From Thermoproteota archaeon (GTDB taxonomy: Archaea; Korarchaeota; JAOZGF01; JAOZFZ01): a DNA stretch of 64,000 nt. Location: positions 411,249 to 475,248 of the forward strand of contig JAOZFT010000004.1 in NCBI GenBank assembly GCA_027492035.1. Direction: 5' to 3'. Below, piece by piece: positions 26,234-34,646 of this stretch; position 1 is the first letter of the stretch, and every line of letters begins with the position of its first letter. Below the pieces are notes generated by a model. The model ran no database searches. It had not been told where the DNA came from and saw only the letters and a program-made list of their open reading frames with translations. The position numbers were made by a program, and so were the translations under genes.

Positions 26234-27391
26234 TTGATAGGTAAATACGACTTAATAGTTGTGGGTGCAGGACCTGCAGGCTTAGCTGCTGCTGGAAAAG
26301 CTGCTGAAGAAGGGCTAAAAACAATTATTTTAGAGAAACATAACGGCATAAAGGCTTGGAAACCATGTGCAGAGGGAGTAAGCAAACCAACATTTAAAAC
26401 AGCAGATATAGAACCGGAAGAAAAAATTATCGATAACGTTACTTCAGCAAGAGTTTACGCTCCGAATGGCAAATATATAGATATAAATGAGGAAGGGTAT
26501 AACATCAATAAATCAGCTTTCCTTTTTGAAATGGCTAAAAAAGCAGCTGAAGCAGGGGCTGAATTAAAAGTAAACACTCCTGTACACAGTGTATATTTCC
26601 AAGAAGGCAAAGTTTCAGGTGTCACTACCTCTAAAGGAAAAATATACGGGGAAATAGTAATTGGAGCTGATGGAATTTATTCAGTAATAGCTAAAACAGC
26701 TAATTTCAACAGGGAAGGATACGAGTTGATACCTGTTCAACAGTATAAACTAATTAATGCTTCTATTAAGGAACCAAACGTGGCTAGGATTTATTTAGGT
26801 AAAGAAATAGCTCCCTTAGGTTACGCTTGGATTTTCCCAAAAAGCAGTAAAGTGGCTAATGTTGGGTTAGGTGTCCGAGGCAAGCCCGTTACATTCTATA
26901 TGAAAAAGCTCTTGAAAGACCATCGGGATGAATTTAAACACTCTCAAATAGTTGAAATTGCAGGTGGAGCTGTGCCAATAAGCGGTTTAACTAAAGAAGT
27001 AGTGAAGGATCGCATTATTCTTGTAGGAGATGCTTCTGGTACAGTTATACCTTTCACTGGAGCCGGTATTCATTCCTCAATAGCTGCAGGTATTACAGCA
27101 GCTGAAGTTTCAGCTGAAGCCATAAGTGAAGAGAACCCTTCCAAAGACAATTTAAAAAAGTTTATTGAACGTTACAACAAATACTGGGGAACTAGAATAA
27201 AGAAAAGCTATAGGGTAATGAAACTTTTCGAAAAATTATCTGACAACGACTTAAATGAATTAGCTGAGGTCTTAACTCAGCAAGATGTCATAGACTTAGC
27301 AAACGGGTTTAACCCTAGAAGAGTAGCTAAGAAATTGCTTAAAAAACCTATATTTGGTGCTAAGTTGGCATCCAAACTTTTCTCTGTTTAA
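26234..27391 (+). CDS. digeranylgeranylglycerophospholipid reductase
   Basis: 385-aa FAD enzyme saturating the isoprenoid chains of archaeal membrane lipids. Rossmann VVGAGPAGLAAAGKAAEEG starts at about residue 9, KPCAEGVSKPTF carries the conserved Cys, PLGYAWIFPKSSKVANVGLGV contains the PxxYxWxFP substrate motif, and VGDASGTVIPFTGAGI is the second FAD-binding block. TTG start at 26234. Confidence 0.94.
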   Translation: MIGKYDLIVVGAGPAGLAAAGKAAEEGLKTIILEKHNGIKAWKPCAEGVSKPTFKTADIEPEEKIIDNVTSARVYAPNGKYIDINEEGYNINKSAFLFEMAKKAAEAGAELKVNTPVHSVYFQEGKVSGVTTSKGKIYGEIVIGADGIYSVIAKTANFNREGYELIPVQQYKLINASIKEPNVARIYLGKEIAPLGYAWIFPKSSKVANVGLGVRGKPVTFYMKKLLKDHRDEFKHSQIVEIAGGAVPISGLTKEVVKDRIILVGDASGTVIPFTGAGIHSSIAAGITAAEVSAEAISEENPSKDNLKKFIERYNKYWGTRIKKSYRVMKLFEKLSDNDLNELAEVLTQQDVIDLANGFNPRRVAKKLLKKPIFGAKLASKLFSV

Positions 27392-27403
27392 AGAGGTGTT
27401 TCT

Positions 27404-28516
27404 ATGGAGAAACTGAATAAGTTACTTTTGTTTGAATTACATAAAAACCTTAACGCTAAATTTTTTGAGTTTGCAGGTTGGAAGATGCCTTCCCAATATT
27501 ATAAACCCAGTCAAGAACACCTAGCTGTTAGAAAAAGTGTTGGAATCTTTGATGTCTCCCACATGGGAAGATTCAGGTTCAAAGGAGGCAAGGTGAAGGA
27601 GTTCATTCAATATTTAACAACCAATGATGCAAGGCTTTTAGAAGAGAGAGCAATGTATACCTTAATTTGTCGTGAAAATGGCGGAATAATTGACGACGCA
27701 ATCTTTTTTAAGGACAGCAAAGGTTTTGGGGTTGTTGTTAATGCTTCAAACAGAGAAAAGGACTATAATTGGTTCCTGAAAAACGCTAAAGATTTCAGTG
27801 TAGAAGTGAAGGACTTAACTTTTGATTCCGTAATGCTTGCTGTTCAAGGACCTAAAGCGGAGGCAACCTTGCAAAAATTAACAGATTTTGAACTTGTTAA
27901 AATGAAAAGATTCGGACAGGCTGAGATTAAACTAGTGAACTTACCAGTTAATATAACGCGAACTGGCTATACAGGCGAAGACGGTTTCGAAATAATATTT
28001 TGGAAAGCTTCAAAAAACATTAACCAAGCTTTTAACCTTTTTGAAGAGATACTGAACGCAGGGAAGGAATACGAAATTAAACCATGCGGTTTAATAGCTA
28101 GAGATACTTTGAGACTTGAAGCGGGAATGGTTCTTTACGATCACGATATTAACGAATCCATAACTCCTTTAGAAGCTAACTTAGGCTTTGTGGTTAAATT
28201 CAACTTTGGTTCTTTCATAGGGAAAGAGAAACTAATGGAGCAAAGTAAAAAGGGGGTTGAAAAAATAAGGGTAGGTTTTGAAATGATTGAAAGAGGATTT
28301 CCAAGGCCTGGAGACAAAATATATAGCAAAGAAAGGGTTGAAATAGGGGCGGTGACAAGTTCAGGCAAACCACCCACTTGTAAGAATCCCATAGGGATGG
28401 GTTATGTAAAACTGCGCTACAGCGAACCCGGCGAAAAAATATTTATTGAAACTAAGACAGGCGTTAAGAAAGCGAAAATAACTAAGCTCCCTTTCTGTGC
28501 ACTTAAAAGAATTTAA
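27404..28516 (+). CDS. gcvT: aminomethyltransferase, glycine cleavage T protein
   Basis: 370 aa, T protein of the glycine cleavage system, passing the aminomethyl carbon to tetrahydrofolate. Conserved GIFDVSHMGRF near residue 46, LTTNDA, NASNREKDYNWF, VQGPKAE, NITRTGYTGEDGFEI near 185 and ARDTLRLEAGMVLYDHDI near 230. It lies between the lipid reductase and an aminotransferase, and with glyA and thyX forms a loose one-carbon group. No other gcv genes are in the window. Confidence 0.95.
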   Translation: MEKLNKLLLFELHKNLNAKFFEFAGWKMPSQYYKPSQEHLAVRKSVGIFDVSHMGRFRFKGGKVKEFIQYLTTNDARLLEERAMYTLICRENGGIIDDAIFFKDSKGFGVVVNASNREKDYNWFLKNAKDFSVEVKDLTFDSVMLAVQGPKAEATLQKLTDFELVKMKRFGQAEIKLVNLPVNITRTGYTGEDGFEIIFWKASKNINQAFNLFEEILNAGKEYEIKPCGLIARDTLRLEAGMVLYDHDINESITPLEANLGFVVKFNFGSFIGKEKLMEQSKKGVEKIRVGFEMIERGFPRPGDKIYSKERVEIGAVTSSGKPPTCKNPIGMGYVKLRYSEPGEKIFIETKTGVKKAKITKLPFCALKRI

Positions 28517-28738
28517 AATAACTTAGAAAAAAGAAATTCAGAATTTTTTCCTTGAATTGAAAAATTCCTGTTTTAAATTTTTCATTAAACAAAGTTCAAT
28601 TATTTCTCGATATCTACTCTTCTTCTTCATTTCTTCTTTGAAAAAATGTTCATTATAAAGGTTGTCTATTTTATTTTTTTATTTTTTTAGCGCTAAAATT
28701 AAATAATTTAAAAGAAAGGCTACAATTTGGTGCTCTAA

Positions 28739-30085
28739 GTGAAAATAAGGTTTCCGAAAATAGTTGTTACACCGCCAGGGCCACGTGCCAGAGAGCTTTT
28801 AAAAGCAGATAGGAAATATATCTCCCCGAGTTATGTAAGATGGTTCCCTTTAGTGGTGGAAACAGGTAAAGGAGCCATTATTAAAGATGTAGATGGAAAT
28901 GAATACATAGACTTTAATGCAGGAATAGCTGTCTTAGCCTTAGGTCTATCCAATGAAGAAATCAATGAAGTAGTTTGTAAACAGGTGAAGAAGTTAATCC
29001 ATTACTCTAACACTGACTTTTATTATGAACCATCAATAAGATTAGCTGAAAAATTGACTAAAATAACCCCCGGCTCCGCAGAAAAAAAGGTTTATTTCGG
29101 AAACAGTGGAACAGAAGCCGTTGAAGCTGCAATTAAGTTAGCTCGTTGGCATACTACTAAAAGCCGTATAATAGCTTTCATAGGTGCTTTTCACGGAAGG
29201 ACTCTGGGATCCCTAAGTTTAACTGCCAGTAAGACTGTTCAAAGGGCCAGGTTCAGCCCTTTTATACCAAACGTAACACATGTCCCTTACCCTTACTGTT
29301 ACAGGTGTCCCTTCAACTTAGAACCTGAAAGTTGCAACTACTACTGTGTCGATTTTATTGAGGAATGGGTTTTAGAAAAGTATGTACCACCCGAGGAAGT
29401 AGCAGCTATAATTTTTGAACCGATCCAAGGTGAAGGAGGATATATAGTTCCGCCAATCGGTTACTTTAGGAAATTGAAGAAACTTGCAGACAAGTACGGA
29501 ATATTACTTATCGACGATGAAGTTCAAGCTGGAATGGGTAGGACAGGTAGATGGTGGGCTATTGAACATTACGATGTAATTCCTGACATTATTTGCAGCG
29601 CCAAAGCCTTAGCTAATGGCTTACCTTTAGGTGCAGCAATAGCTAAAGCTGAAATTATGGATTGGCCTGGAGGTTCTCATGCAAGTACATTTGGGGGTAA
29701 CCCGGTGGCGTGCGCGGCGGGATTAAAGGTTTTAGAGATAATGGAGAAAGAAAATTTGCTTTCACATGTAAAGGAAATGGGGAATTATTTATTGGCAAGA
29801 TTCAAAGAAATGAAGGAGAACTATGAAATAATCGGAGATGTGCGTGGTAAAGGGTTAATGATAGGGGTTGAGTTAGTTAGAGACAGGGAAAAAAAGACCT
29901 ATGCAAAAAAGGAAGCTGAGGAAATAATAACTGAAAGTTGGAAAAGAGGACTGGCAATCATCACTGCAGGTGTGTCAACTTTAAGAATTTCACCTCCCTT
30001 GATAATATCTAAAGAACTTGTTGATACAGGACTTGAAATTTTGGAGGGCCAAATAAAGGAGGTAAACAAAAAAATCTTCCCTTAA
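28739..30085 (+). CDS. class III PLP aminotransferase (4-aminobutyrate/ornithine type)
   Basis: 448 aa. PLP-binding Lys lies in SAKALANGLPLGAA near residue 285, with LLIDDEVQAGMGRTGRWWAIEHY upstream, GNSGTEAVEAAIKLAR near 120 and FIGAFHGRTLGSLSLTASK. A YCYRCPF...CNYYC cysteine stretch near 185-200 is typical of archaeal GabT-like proteins. Some relatives are amino-acid racemases, so substrate is uncertain. GTG start with GGTG nearby. The 220 bp upstream is AT-rich, with an AAATTAAATAATTT TATA-like site near 28697 and no convincing gene. Confidence 0.9.
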   Translation: MKIRFPKIVVTPPGPRARELLKADRKYISPSYVRWFPLVVETGKGAIIKDVDGNEYIDFNAGIAVLALGLSNEEINEVVCKQVKKLIHYSNTDFYYEPSIRLAEKLTKITPGSAEKKVYFGNSGTEAVEAAIKLARWHTTKSRIIAFIGAFHGRTLGSLSLTASKTVQRARFSPFIPNVTHVPYPYCYRCPFNLEPESCNYYCVDFIEEWVLEKYVPPEEVAAIIFEPIQGEGGYIVPPIGYFRKLKKLADKYGILLIDDEVQAGMGRTGRWWAIEHYDVIPDIICSAKALANGLPLGAAIAKAEIMDWPGGSHASTFGGNPVACAAGLKVLEIMEKENLLSHVKEMGNYLLARFKEMKENYEIIGDVRGKGLMIGVELVRDREKKTYAKKEAEEIITESWKRGLAIITAGVSTLRISPPLIISKELVDTGLEILEGQIKEVNKKIFP

Positions 30086-30156
30086 CTTTTTTTGAGCTCC
30101 TTTACTTTTAAAGGGTTTTCTTTTCCTATAGCCACCAGAAAATTTAATTGTGAGGT

Positions 30157-31510
30157 CTACTTTCTAATTTTTATGTATTGGTAGGCTTCAGCAGCTGTCT
30201 CGAAACAGTAATGTACCTCTTGGAAGCTTTTTTTGAATTCTTTTACATCATTTAATACTTTCTCAGGTTTCTCTTTGTCTATTATTACTCTTTTCATAAA
30301 GTCTGCAATTTCCTCCATGTCTTGTTCCTTCATCCCTAGCCTTGTAACTTCACTTGTACCTAGTCTTATTCCGCCTGGATGCTCGTAATGTCTCCCTTCC
30401 CGAATATCCCAGGGTAAAAGGTTTCTATTAACTATTATGTTTGCCTTTTCCAGTTCTTTTTCAATTGCTGCACCATCTCCATACTCCGAAATATCTACGA
30501 GTAATGTATGACTCTCAGTGAACCCTTTGTCAGCTGCTACCACCTTGAAGCCTCTCTCATAAAGTGATTCCCCAAGTTTTTTTGCGTTCCTAATTATTTG
30601 TTTTGCGTATTCTTTTCCAAACTTTAGGTGCTCAGTTAAAGCTATAGATAAAGCTGCTACGCAGTTTAAGTGGTGGTTACTCACTAGCCCAGGGAAAGTA
30701 GCTCTTTTAATTTCCTCGAAACACTCCTTTTTCCCTACAACCATCCCATGTTGAGGACCTGGTAAAGTCTTGTGGGTTGACATTGAAATCACGGCTGCTC
30801 CTTCCCGCAGAGGGTCCTGAAACAAACCTGCCCCTATTAAGCCCGCTACATGAGCTGCATCATAAGCCATAACTGAACCTACTTCTTGAGCTGTTTCGAC
30901 GAACTCTTTCACTGGATGTGGAAACAAGAATACACTCCCTCCAAACATTAACAGTTTAGGTTTCTCCCTCTTTATCTTTTTTATGGATTTATCTACGTCA
31001 ATGTTCATTTCTTCTTCATTGAATTCGAAGTATTCCACGTTTAATCCTTTCACAGCACCTGCTGTGCCTCCTATGAATGAACCAGTTTTTGATTTTAAAG
31101 GACCAGCTGAAATATGTCCCCCCTTACTTATAGGTAAGGCGAAAATTTTGTCTCCTGGTTCGGTGAAGGCCGTATAGACAACTAAATTGGCCACAACACC
31201 AGAAATAGGTCTTACGTCAGCAAATTCTGACCGGAAAAGTTCTTTAGCTAACTCAATAGTTATTTCTTCCACTTCATCTATATATTTGCAGCCTGCATAA
31301 ACTCTCTCTCCGGGCCAACCCTGCAGAAGCCCTTAGTTTTCATCTAAGGACTTACTCTGCGTATCTGTGCCCGAAGTCAGAAACTAATGCCTCTCTGACA
31401 GCTGGACTCGTCACATTTTCACTGGCAATTAAAGGGATGGCATCTATAAACCATTCATGATGTTTCTTCAACAAATCGAAAATTCTTCTGTAACTTTCTT
31501 CAGGTTCCAA
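30157..31510 (-). CDS. glyA: serine hydroxymethyltransferase, split by a 34-nt intron
   Basis: Exons are 31355-31510 (52 codons) and 30157-31320, giving 439 aa, normal for archaeal GlyA. It makes glycine and a one-carbon folate unit from serine. Exon 1 carries IPLIASENVTSPAVREAL and HRYAE; exon 2 begins GWPGERVYAGCKYIDEVE; the PLP Lys is in STHKTLPGPQHG. The TTG start at 31510 has GGTGAT 5 bp upstream. Read without splicing, the first intron codon is TAA. A frame starting at the internal ATG 31272 lacks the folate/PLP N-terminus. The gene is divergent from endA. Confidence 0.94.
31321..31354 (-). other. BHB mini-intron in the glyA mRNA
   Basis: The 34-nt intron is T, a 10-bp hairpin AAGTCCTTAG/CTAAGGGCTT with loop ATGAAAA, then CTGC and AG. 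Exon GCAG pairs with intron CTGC as the 4-bp central helix. Bulges AG^T and AG^G are 3 nt each; AC/GT pairs continue the exon helix. Cutting after the second bulge base and joining gives GCA-GAG-GGT-TGG-CCC, the invariant AEGWP of SHMT, in frame. Confidence 0.94.
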
Positions 31511-31570
31511 ATTCCATCACCATCCTTTAAAAATCCTTCAAACTTAAATGATTCCCTTCAAAACCTTTAT

Positions 31571-31588
31571 ATTTTTATGTTTTCTAAT
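31571..31588. promoter_or_regulatory. shared AT-rich promoter region of glyA and endA
   Basis: AACCTTTATATTTTTATG in the 137-bp space before endA, read either way, offers TATA-like sequence at a suitable distance from both divergent genes: about 65-100 bp from each start codon. Confidence 0.4.
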
Positions 31589-31674
31589 AAGGATTGAGAA
31601 ATTACCTAAATTCCTTCAATTTTTTTCTCTGAAAACCTATCTAAGCTTTGGAAAATATGTCAGAGGTTAAAAAA

Positions 31675-32784
31675 ATGGCGGAAGCCGAAGTTACTTTAAG
31701 CGGTGAACTAAAAGGGAGAAAGGTATTCTTAGAAGGTCCAAAAAAGTCCATACAAGAGTACATAAATAAAGGCTTTGGTTATTGGGAGGCTGACTCTGAA
31801 ACTTTAGAGCTTCACCTCATAGAAGCCCTTTATCTCCTAGAAAAAAATAAGATAAATCTTTATAAAGGGGAAAAACAGTTGGAAAGGAGCGATTTACTTA
31901 ATGAATTGAAGGAGAACGAAAATGATTTCTTAAGATACCTTGTTTACAAAGATTTAAGGGATAGAGGGAGGATAGTAAAGATTGGACCCTTAGATTTCCT
32001 TAGGCTCTTTGTTGGCCAGTATAAACCTGAGGATTCTGTTTCAAGATATTTTATTTTCGCTTTATCTGAAGAAAAGCCTATGCTGTTTCAAACACTTACG
32101 AAGTTAATAAACGAAAGCTCGAAACTTAGGAAAGAACTACTGTTAGCCATAGTCAACGATGAAGGAATAATCTCTTACTATGTTACACGGAAAATAGATA
32201 TTTTATCAATTGATGTTCCACATTTAGATTTTGAAAATGTTGAAGCTTACCTGTACGGTGACCGTTTAGTCATTTGGAACATAGAAAAAGCCAGAGAACT
32301 GTATGAGAAAGGTTTTTTCGGGCATCCGATAGGGATAAGGAAACCTAAATCCTTTGAGTTTGAACAACCATCTCTCCTGTCTCTCTACGAAGCCCATTAC
32401 TTGCTGAAAAAGAAAAAAATAAAAGTCATCGACCCAAAAAACGGTAAAGAACTGGATCTGGAATCTTTCGTAGAGAAAGCTAAAAGTTTAAGGGAAAGGT
32501 TTGACATACGTTGTCAAGTATATGACTACTGGCGTGACAAGGGCTATGTGGTGAAAAGTGGTTCACTGTACGGTGTAGACTTTATAATCTATTTAAGAGG
32601 CCCTGGAATGGATGAACATTCAAAGTACATGAACCATGTTTATTCAGAAAGTTCAAGTTTCATACCCTTAGAAATTATTAGGGCGGGAAGAGTAGCTACT
32701 ACTGTAAGGAAAAAACTAATCTTATCTTTATTAAACAAAAAGGGGGAGATAAACTTTTACAAGTTTTCTTGGCATAAACCTTAA
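31675..32784 (+). CDS. endA: tRNA-splicing endonuclease, two-unit (alpha2) form
   Basis: About 369 aa, twice the single-subunit length. Residues 1-180 form a degenerate unit without the catalytic triad; residues 181-369 form the catalytic unit. In the latter Y299 (GSLYGVDF), H315 (MDEHSKYMNHVY) and K346 (RVATTVRKK) form the expected triad. This architecture matches the euryarchaeal-type homodimer that cuts BHB motifs. The ATG at 31675 is preferred because GAGGTT lies 6 bp upstream; a TTG at 31648 extends the frame. It would process every intron listed here and is divergently transcribed from the intron-bearing glyA. Confidence 0.92.
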   Translation: MAEAEVTLSGELKGRKVFLEGPKKSIQEYINKGFGYWEADSETLELHLIEALYLLEKNKINLYKGEKQLERSDLLNELKENENDFLRYLVYKDLRDRGRIVKIGPLDFLRLFVGQYKPEDSVSRYFIFALSEEKPMLFQTLTKLINESSKLRKELLLAIVNDEGIISYYVTRKIDILSIDVPHLDFENVEAYLYGDRLVIWNIEKARELYEKGFFGHPIGIRKPKSFEFEQPSLLSLYEAHYLLKKKKIKVIDPKNGKELDLESFVEKAKSLRERFDIRCQVYDYWRDKGYVVKSGSLYGVDFIIYLRGPGMDEHSKYMNHVYSESSSFIPLEIIRAGRVATTVRKKLILSLLNKKGEINFYKFSWHKP

Positions 32785-32804
32785 AGAACGATTTCGGTGA
32801 GCAA

Positions 32805-34181
32805 TCAAATTTTCAAAAGTTTATCCTCGTATTTCTTTAGGTAGAGGGCTGCTTCACCTACGTCCATAAAAAGCTTATCCACTTCCTCTACGTCGTCAAC
32901 CTCCACTTTTTCGCGTTTCCTTATCTTGGCTTTCTGACCAGCTAAGCTAAGAAGCTGTACGGCGTAACGTAGAGAAGAATTTGCGCCTATTTCAACCAAT
33001 TTATTAAGGGCATCCTCTTCAATTTTCACTTTTTCCTCTTCAGCTCTAATTTTAAGTATCTCTTTTATTTCTTCCGGATTGTACTCTTTCGTGCCAATGA
33101 TTACAGATCTATCAATTAGATCTAAAGGGAACCCTAACGGGCTTGCCACATCTGTGCCTCTTATTTTGGTTACTCCCCTGTTAGTTGCAAGAATTATTAT
33201 AGGTACTAACTCGCTCTCCATCGACCTACTGAGGAAACTAAAGGCTTCAAGATCCAGCAAATGGGAATCATCAATAAACAGAACTCCTGGGTGAATGAAT
33301 GCCTTCCCTGAATCCACCCACTCTTTCACTTGTTTATCCACTTGCAGCCTTATTTCAGGGTCTATTTCCTTCTTTTCAACTCCTCCGAAGAACAAAGACA
33401 GGATTCCCCCACCTGCTCTTTGTTTAGCCACAATATTGTCTAAATCGTTCAAAGTCATTGTGTAAACGAACTCTTTTTCTTTCAGTATTTCTCCTGCAGG
33501 TCTAGGCACTTTTACTTCAGTATCTACATCCAGCTTCTTTCCTCTCTCACTATCGAGGGAAACACCTGCCTTTACTACCCTACCTGTCTCTGCGTCTATT
33601 TGAATAACATCCCCTTCAACTATCCCCTGTTGAATTATTTGTTCAGCTATGCTTGACCCTGCTTCTATTGTTTTTTCCTCCTCTAATGTTTTCAATTTGA
33701 TTTTTACGCTATGAGGAACTTTTTGGTATGGATTGTAAGGGTGAGGCCTTGTCTCTATATCCACTGAAACAACTTCTCCTTCATATATCTTCCTCATTTC
33801 ATGAATTTCGACTCCTATGCTTTTTCTTAAGGCTTCGATCAATATCTCTGTTTTCTTTCTTTCGCTACTATAAATTTCGCTTCCACTCATCTGGATAAAG
33901 GGTACATTTACTCCTAATTCTTTTGAAATTGCTATTGCGATTGCTGTTTTGCCTGTTCCTGGAGGACCTGCTAAAATTATTGTTTTCCCGCTTAACTTTC
34001 CCTCTTTGATCATGTTGACAATTATCCCTGCTGCTTCTCTAGCTTTCAACTGACCAACCATGCCATCTTTCTTAAAAATAGCTTTTAAGTTTTCATCTAA
34101 ACCTAGGCCTTTGATATGAGTGTGCGCACCAATTCTTTCAAATCCTCTTGAGGTTTCTTTTACCTCTTTTATTAAGGACAA
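32805..34181 (-). CDS. archaeal TIP49/RuvB-like AAA+ ATPase
   Basis: 458 aa homologue of eukaryotic RUVBL1/2 (pontin/reptin), linked there to chromatin remodelling and box C/D snoRNP assembly. N-terminal RIGAHTHIKGLGLD, Walker A GPPGTGKTA near residue 71, an inserted OB-like domain II near 120-260, PGVLFIDDSHLLDLEAFSF as Walker B, and sensor ILATNRGVTKIRGT. The Walker B acidic pair is Asp-Asp rather than the DE of eukaryotic proteins. TTG start with GAGGTGAT upstream. Convergent with endA, 20 bp between stops. Confidence 0.93.
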   Translation of the reverse strand: MSLIKEVKETSRGFERIGAHTHIKGLGLDENLKAIFKKDGMVGQLKAREAAGIIVNMIKEGKLSGKTIILAGPPGTGKTAIAIAISKELGVNVPFIQMSGSEIYSSERKKTEILIEALRKSIGVEIHEMRKIYEGEVVSVDIETRPHPYNPYQKVPHSVKIKLKTLEEEKTIEAGSSIAEQIIQQGIVEGDVIQIDAETGRVVKAGVSLDSERGKKLDVDTEVKVPRPAGEILKEKEFVYTMTLNDLDNIVAKQRAGGGILSLFFGGVEKKEIDPEIRLQVDKQVKEWVDSGKAFIHPGVLFIDDSHLLDLEAFSFLSRSMESELVPIIILATNRGVTKIRGTDVASPLGFPLDLIDRSVIIGTKEYNPEEIKEILKIRAEEEKVKIEEDALNKLVEIGANSSLRYAVQLLSLAGQKAKIRKREKVEVDDVEEVDKLFMDVGEAALYLKKYEDKLLKI

Positions 34182-34646
34182 AATCTATCACCTCAGTAGC
34201 CGACGATCATCACTTTTCAAAACTTTATTAAGGGGCATAATTTTTCAGGGGAAGATAAAAAGGTTTCTCAAAACTTAAACTTGGAGAAGCTGCTTTTAAG
34301 AGAAAAATTATCTACTTAAATTAAAAAATGATCAACGAAAAATTTAAATATTCTCTTTTGCTTCAGAAAGAACATCTTCTTTTGAGGGATGAAGAGTGAA
34401 AGGCGGTCGTCAAACAAATAATTAAAGCTTCGTGCGATAACTCTCTACCTTTACTTGATAAATATAAGCAACTACAACTTATTTCTTCTTTCCTTCCCTA
34501 TTCCCCTATTTCTTACTCCTTTAAACACTCTTTTATTTTGTATACCTATGTCTTCTTTTCATTTCTCCTTTCTAAGTTTCTTTATTTTCTTCAAACTTCA
34601 CTCACATCCCAAACTACTTGAGTCATTTAGAAAGGTGCTTCATATA
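34182..34646. other. intergenic region before thrS (about 465 bp)
   Basis: AT-rich, with no convincing gene. A frame running into thrS from 34455 is hydrophobic, lacks the codon use of neighbours and is probably untranslated. A TATA-like AAAATTTAAATATTC at 34338-34352 suggests transcription begins near 34375, leaving a leader of about 270 nt for thrS. Confidence 0.5.
34338..34352 (+). promoter_or_regulatory. TATA-like element for thrS leader
   Basis: AAAATTTAAATATTC resembles the archaeal TATA box. It lies about 300 bp before the chosen thrS start, implying a long leader, unless a second promoter is closer. Confidence 0.35.

Noticed and set aside
28517..28738. 30-42 codon Lys-rich frame on the minus strand
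   Set aside because: Short, without a ribosome-binding site and closed upstream by a stop; probably chance in AT-rich DNA.
30157..31272. glyA as a 371-aa gene starting at the internal ATG
   Set aside because: It would lack the conserved N-terminus, which is intact upstream in another frame across a BHB intron.
34455..34646. 64-residue N-terminal extension of ThrRS
   Set aside because: Hydrophobic, unlike the family; a TGS-domain ATG with a good ribosome-binding site lies at 34647.
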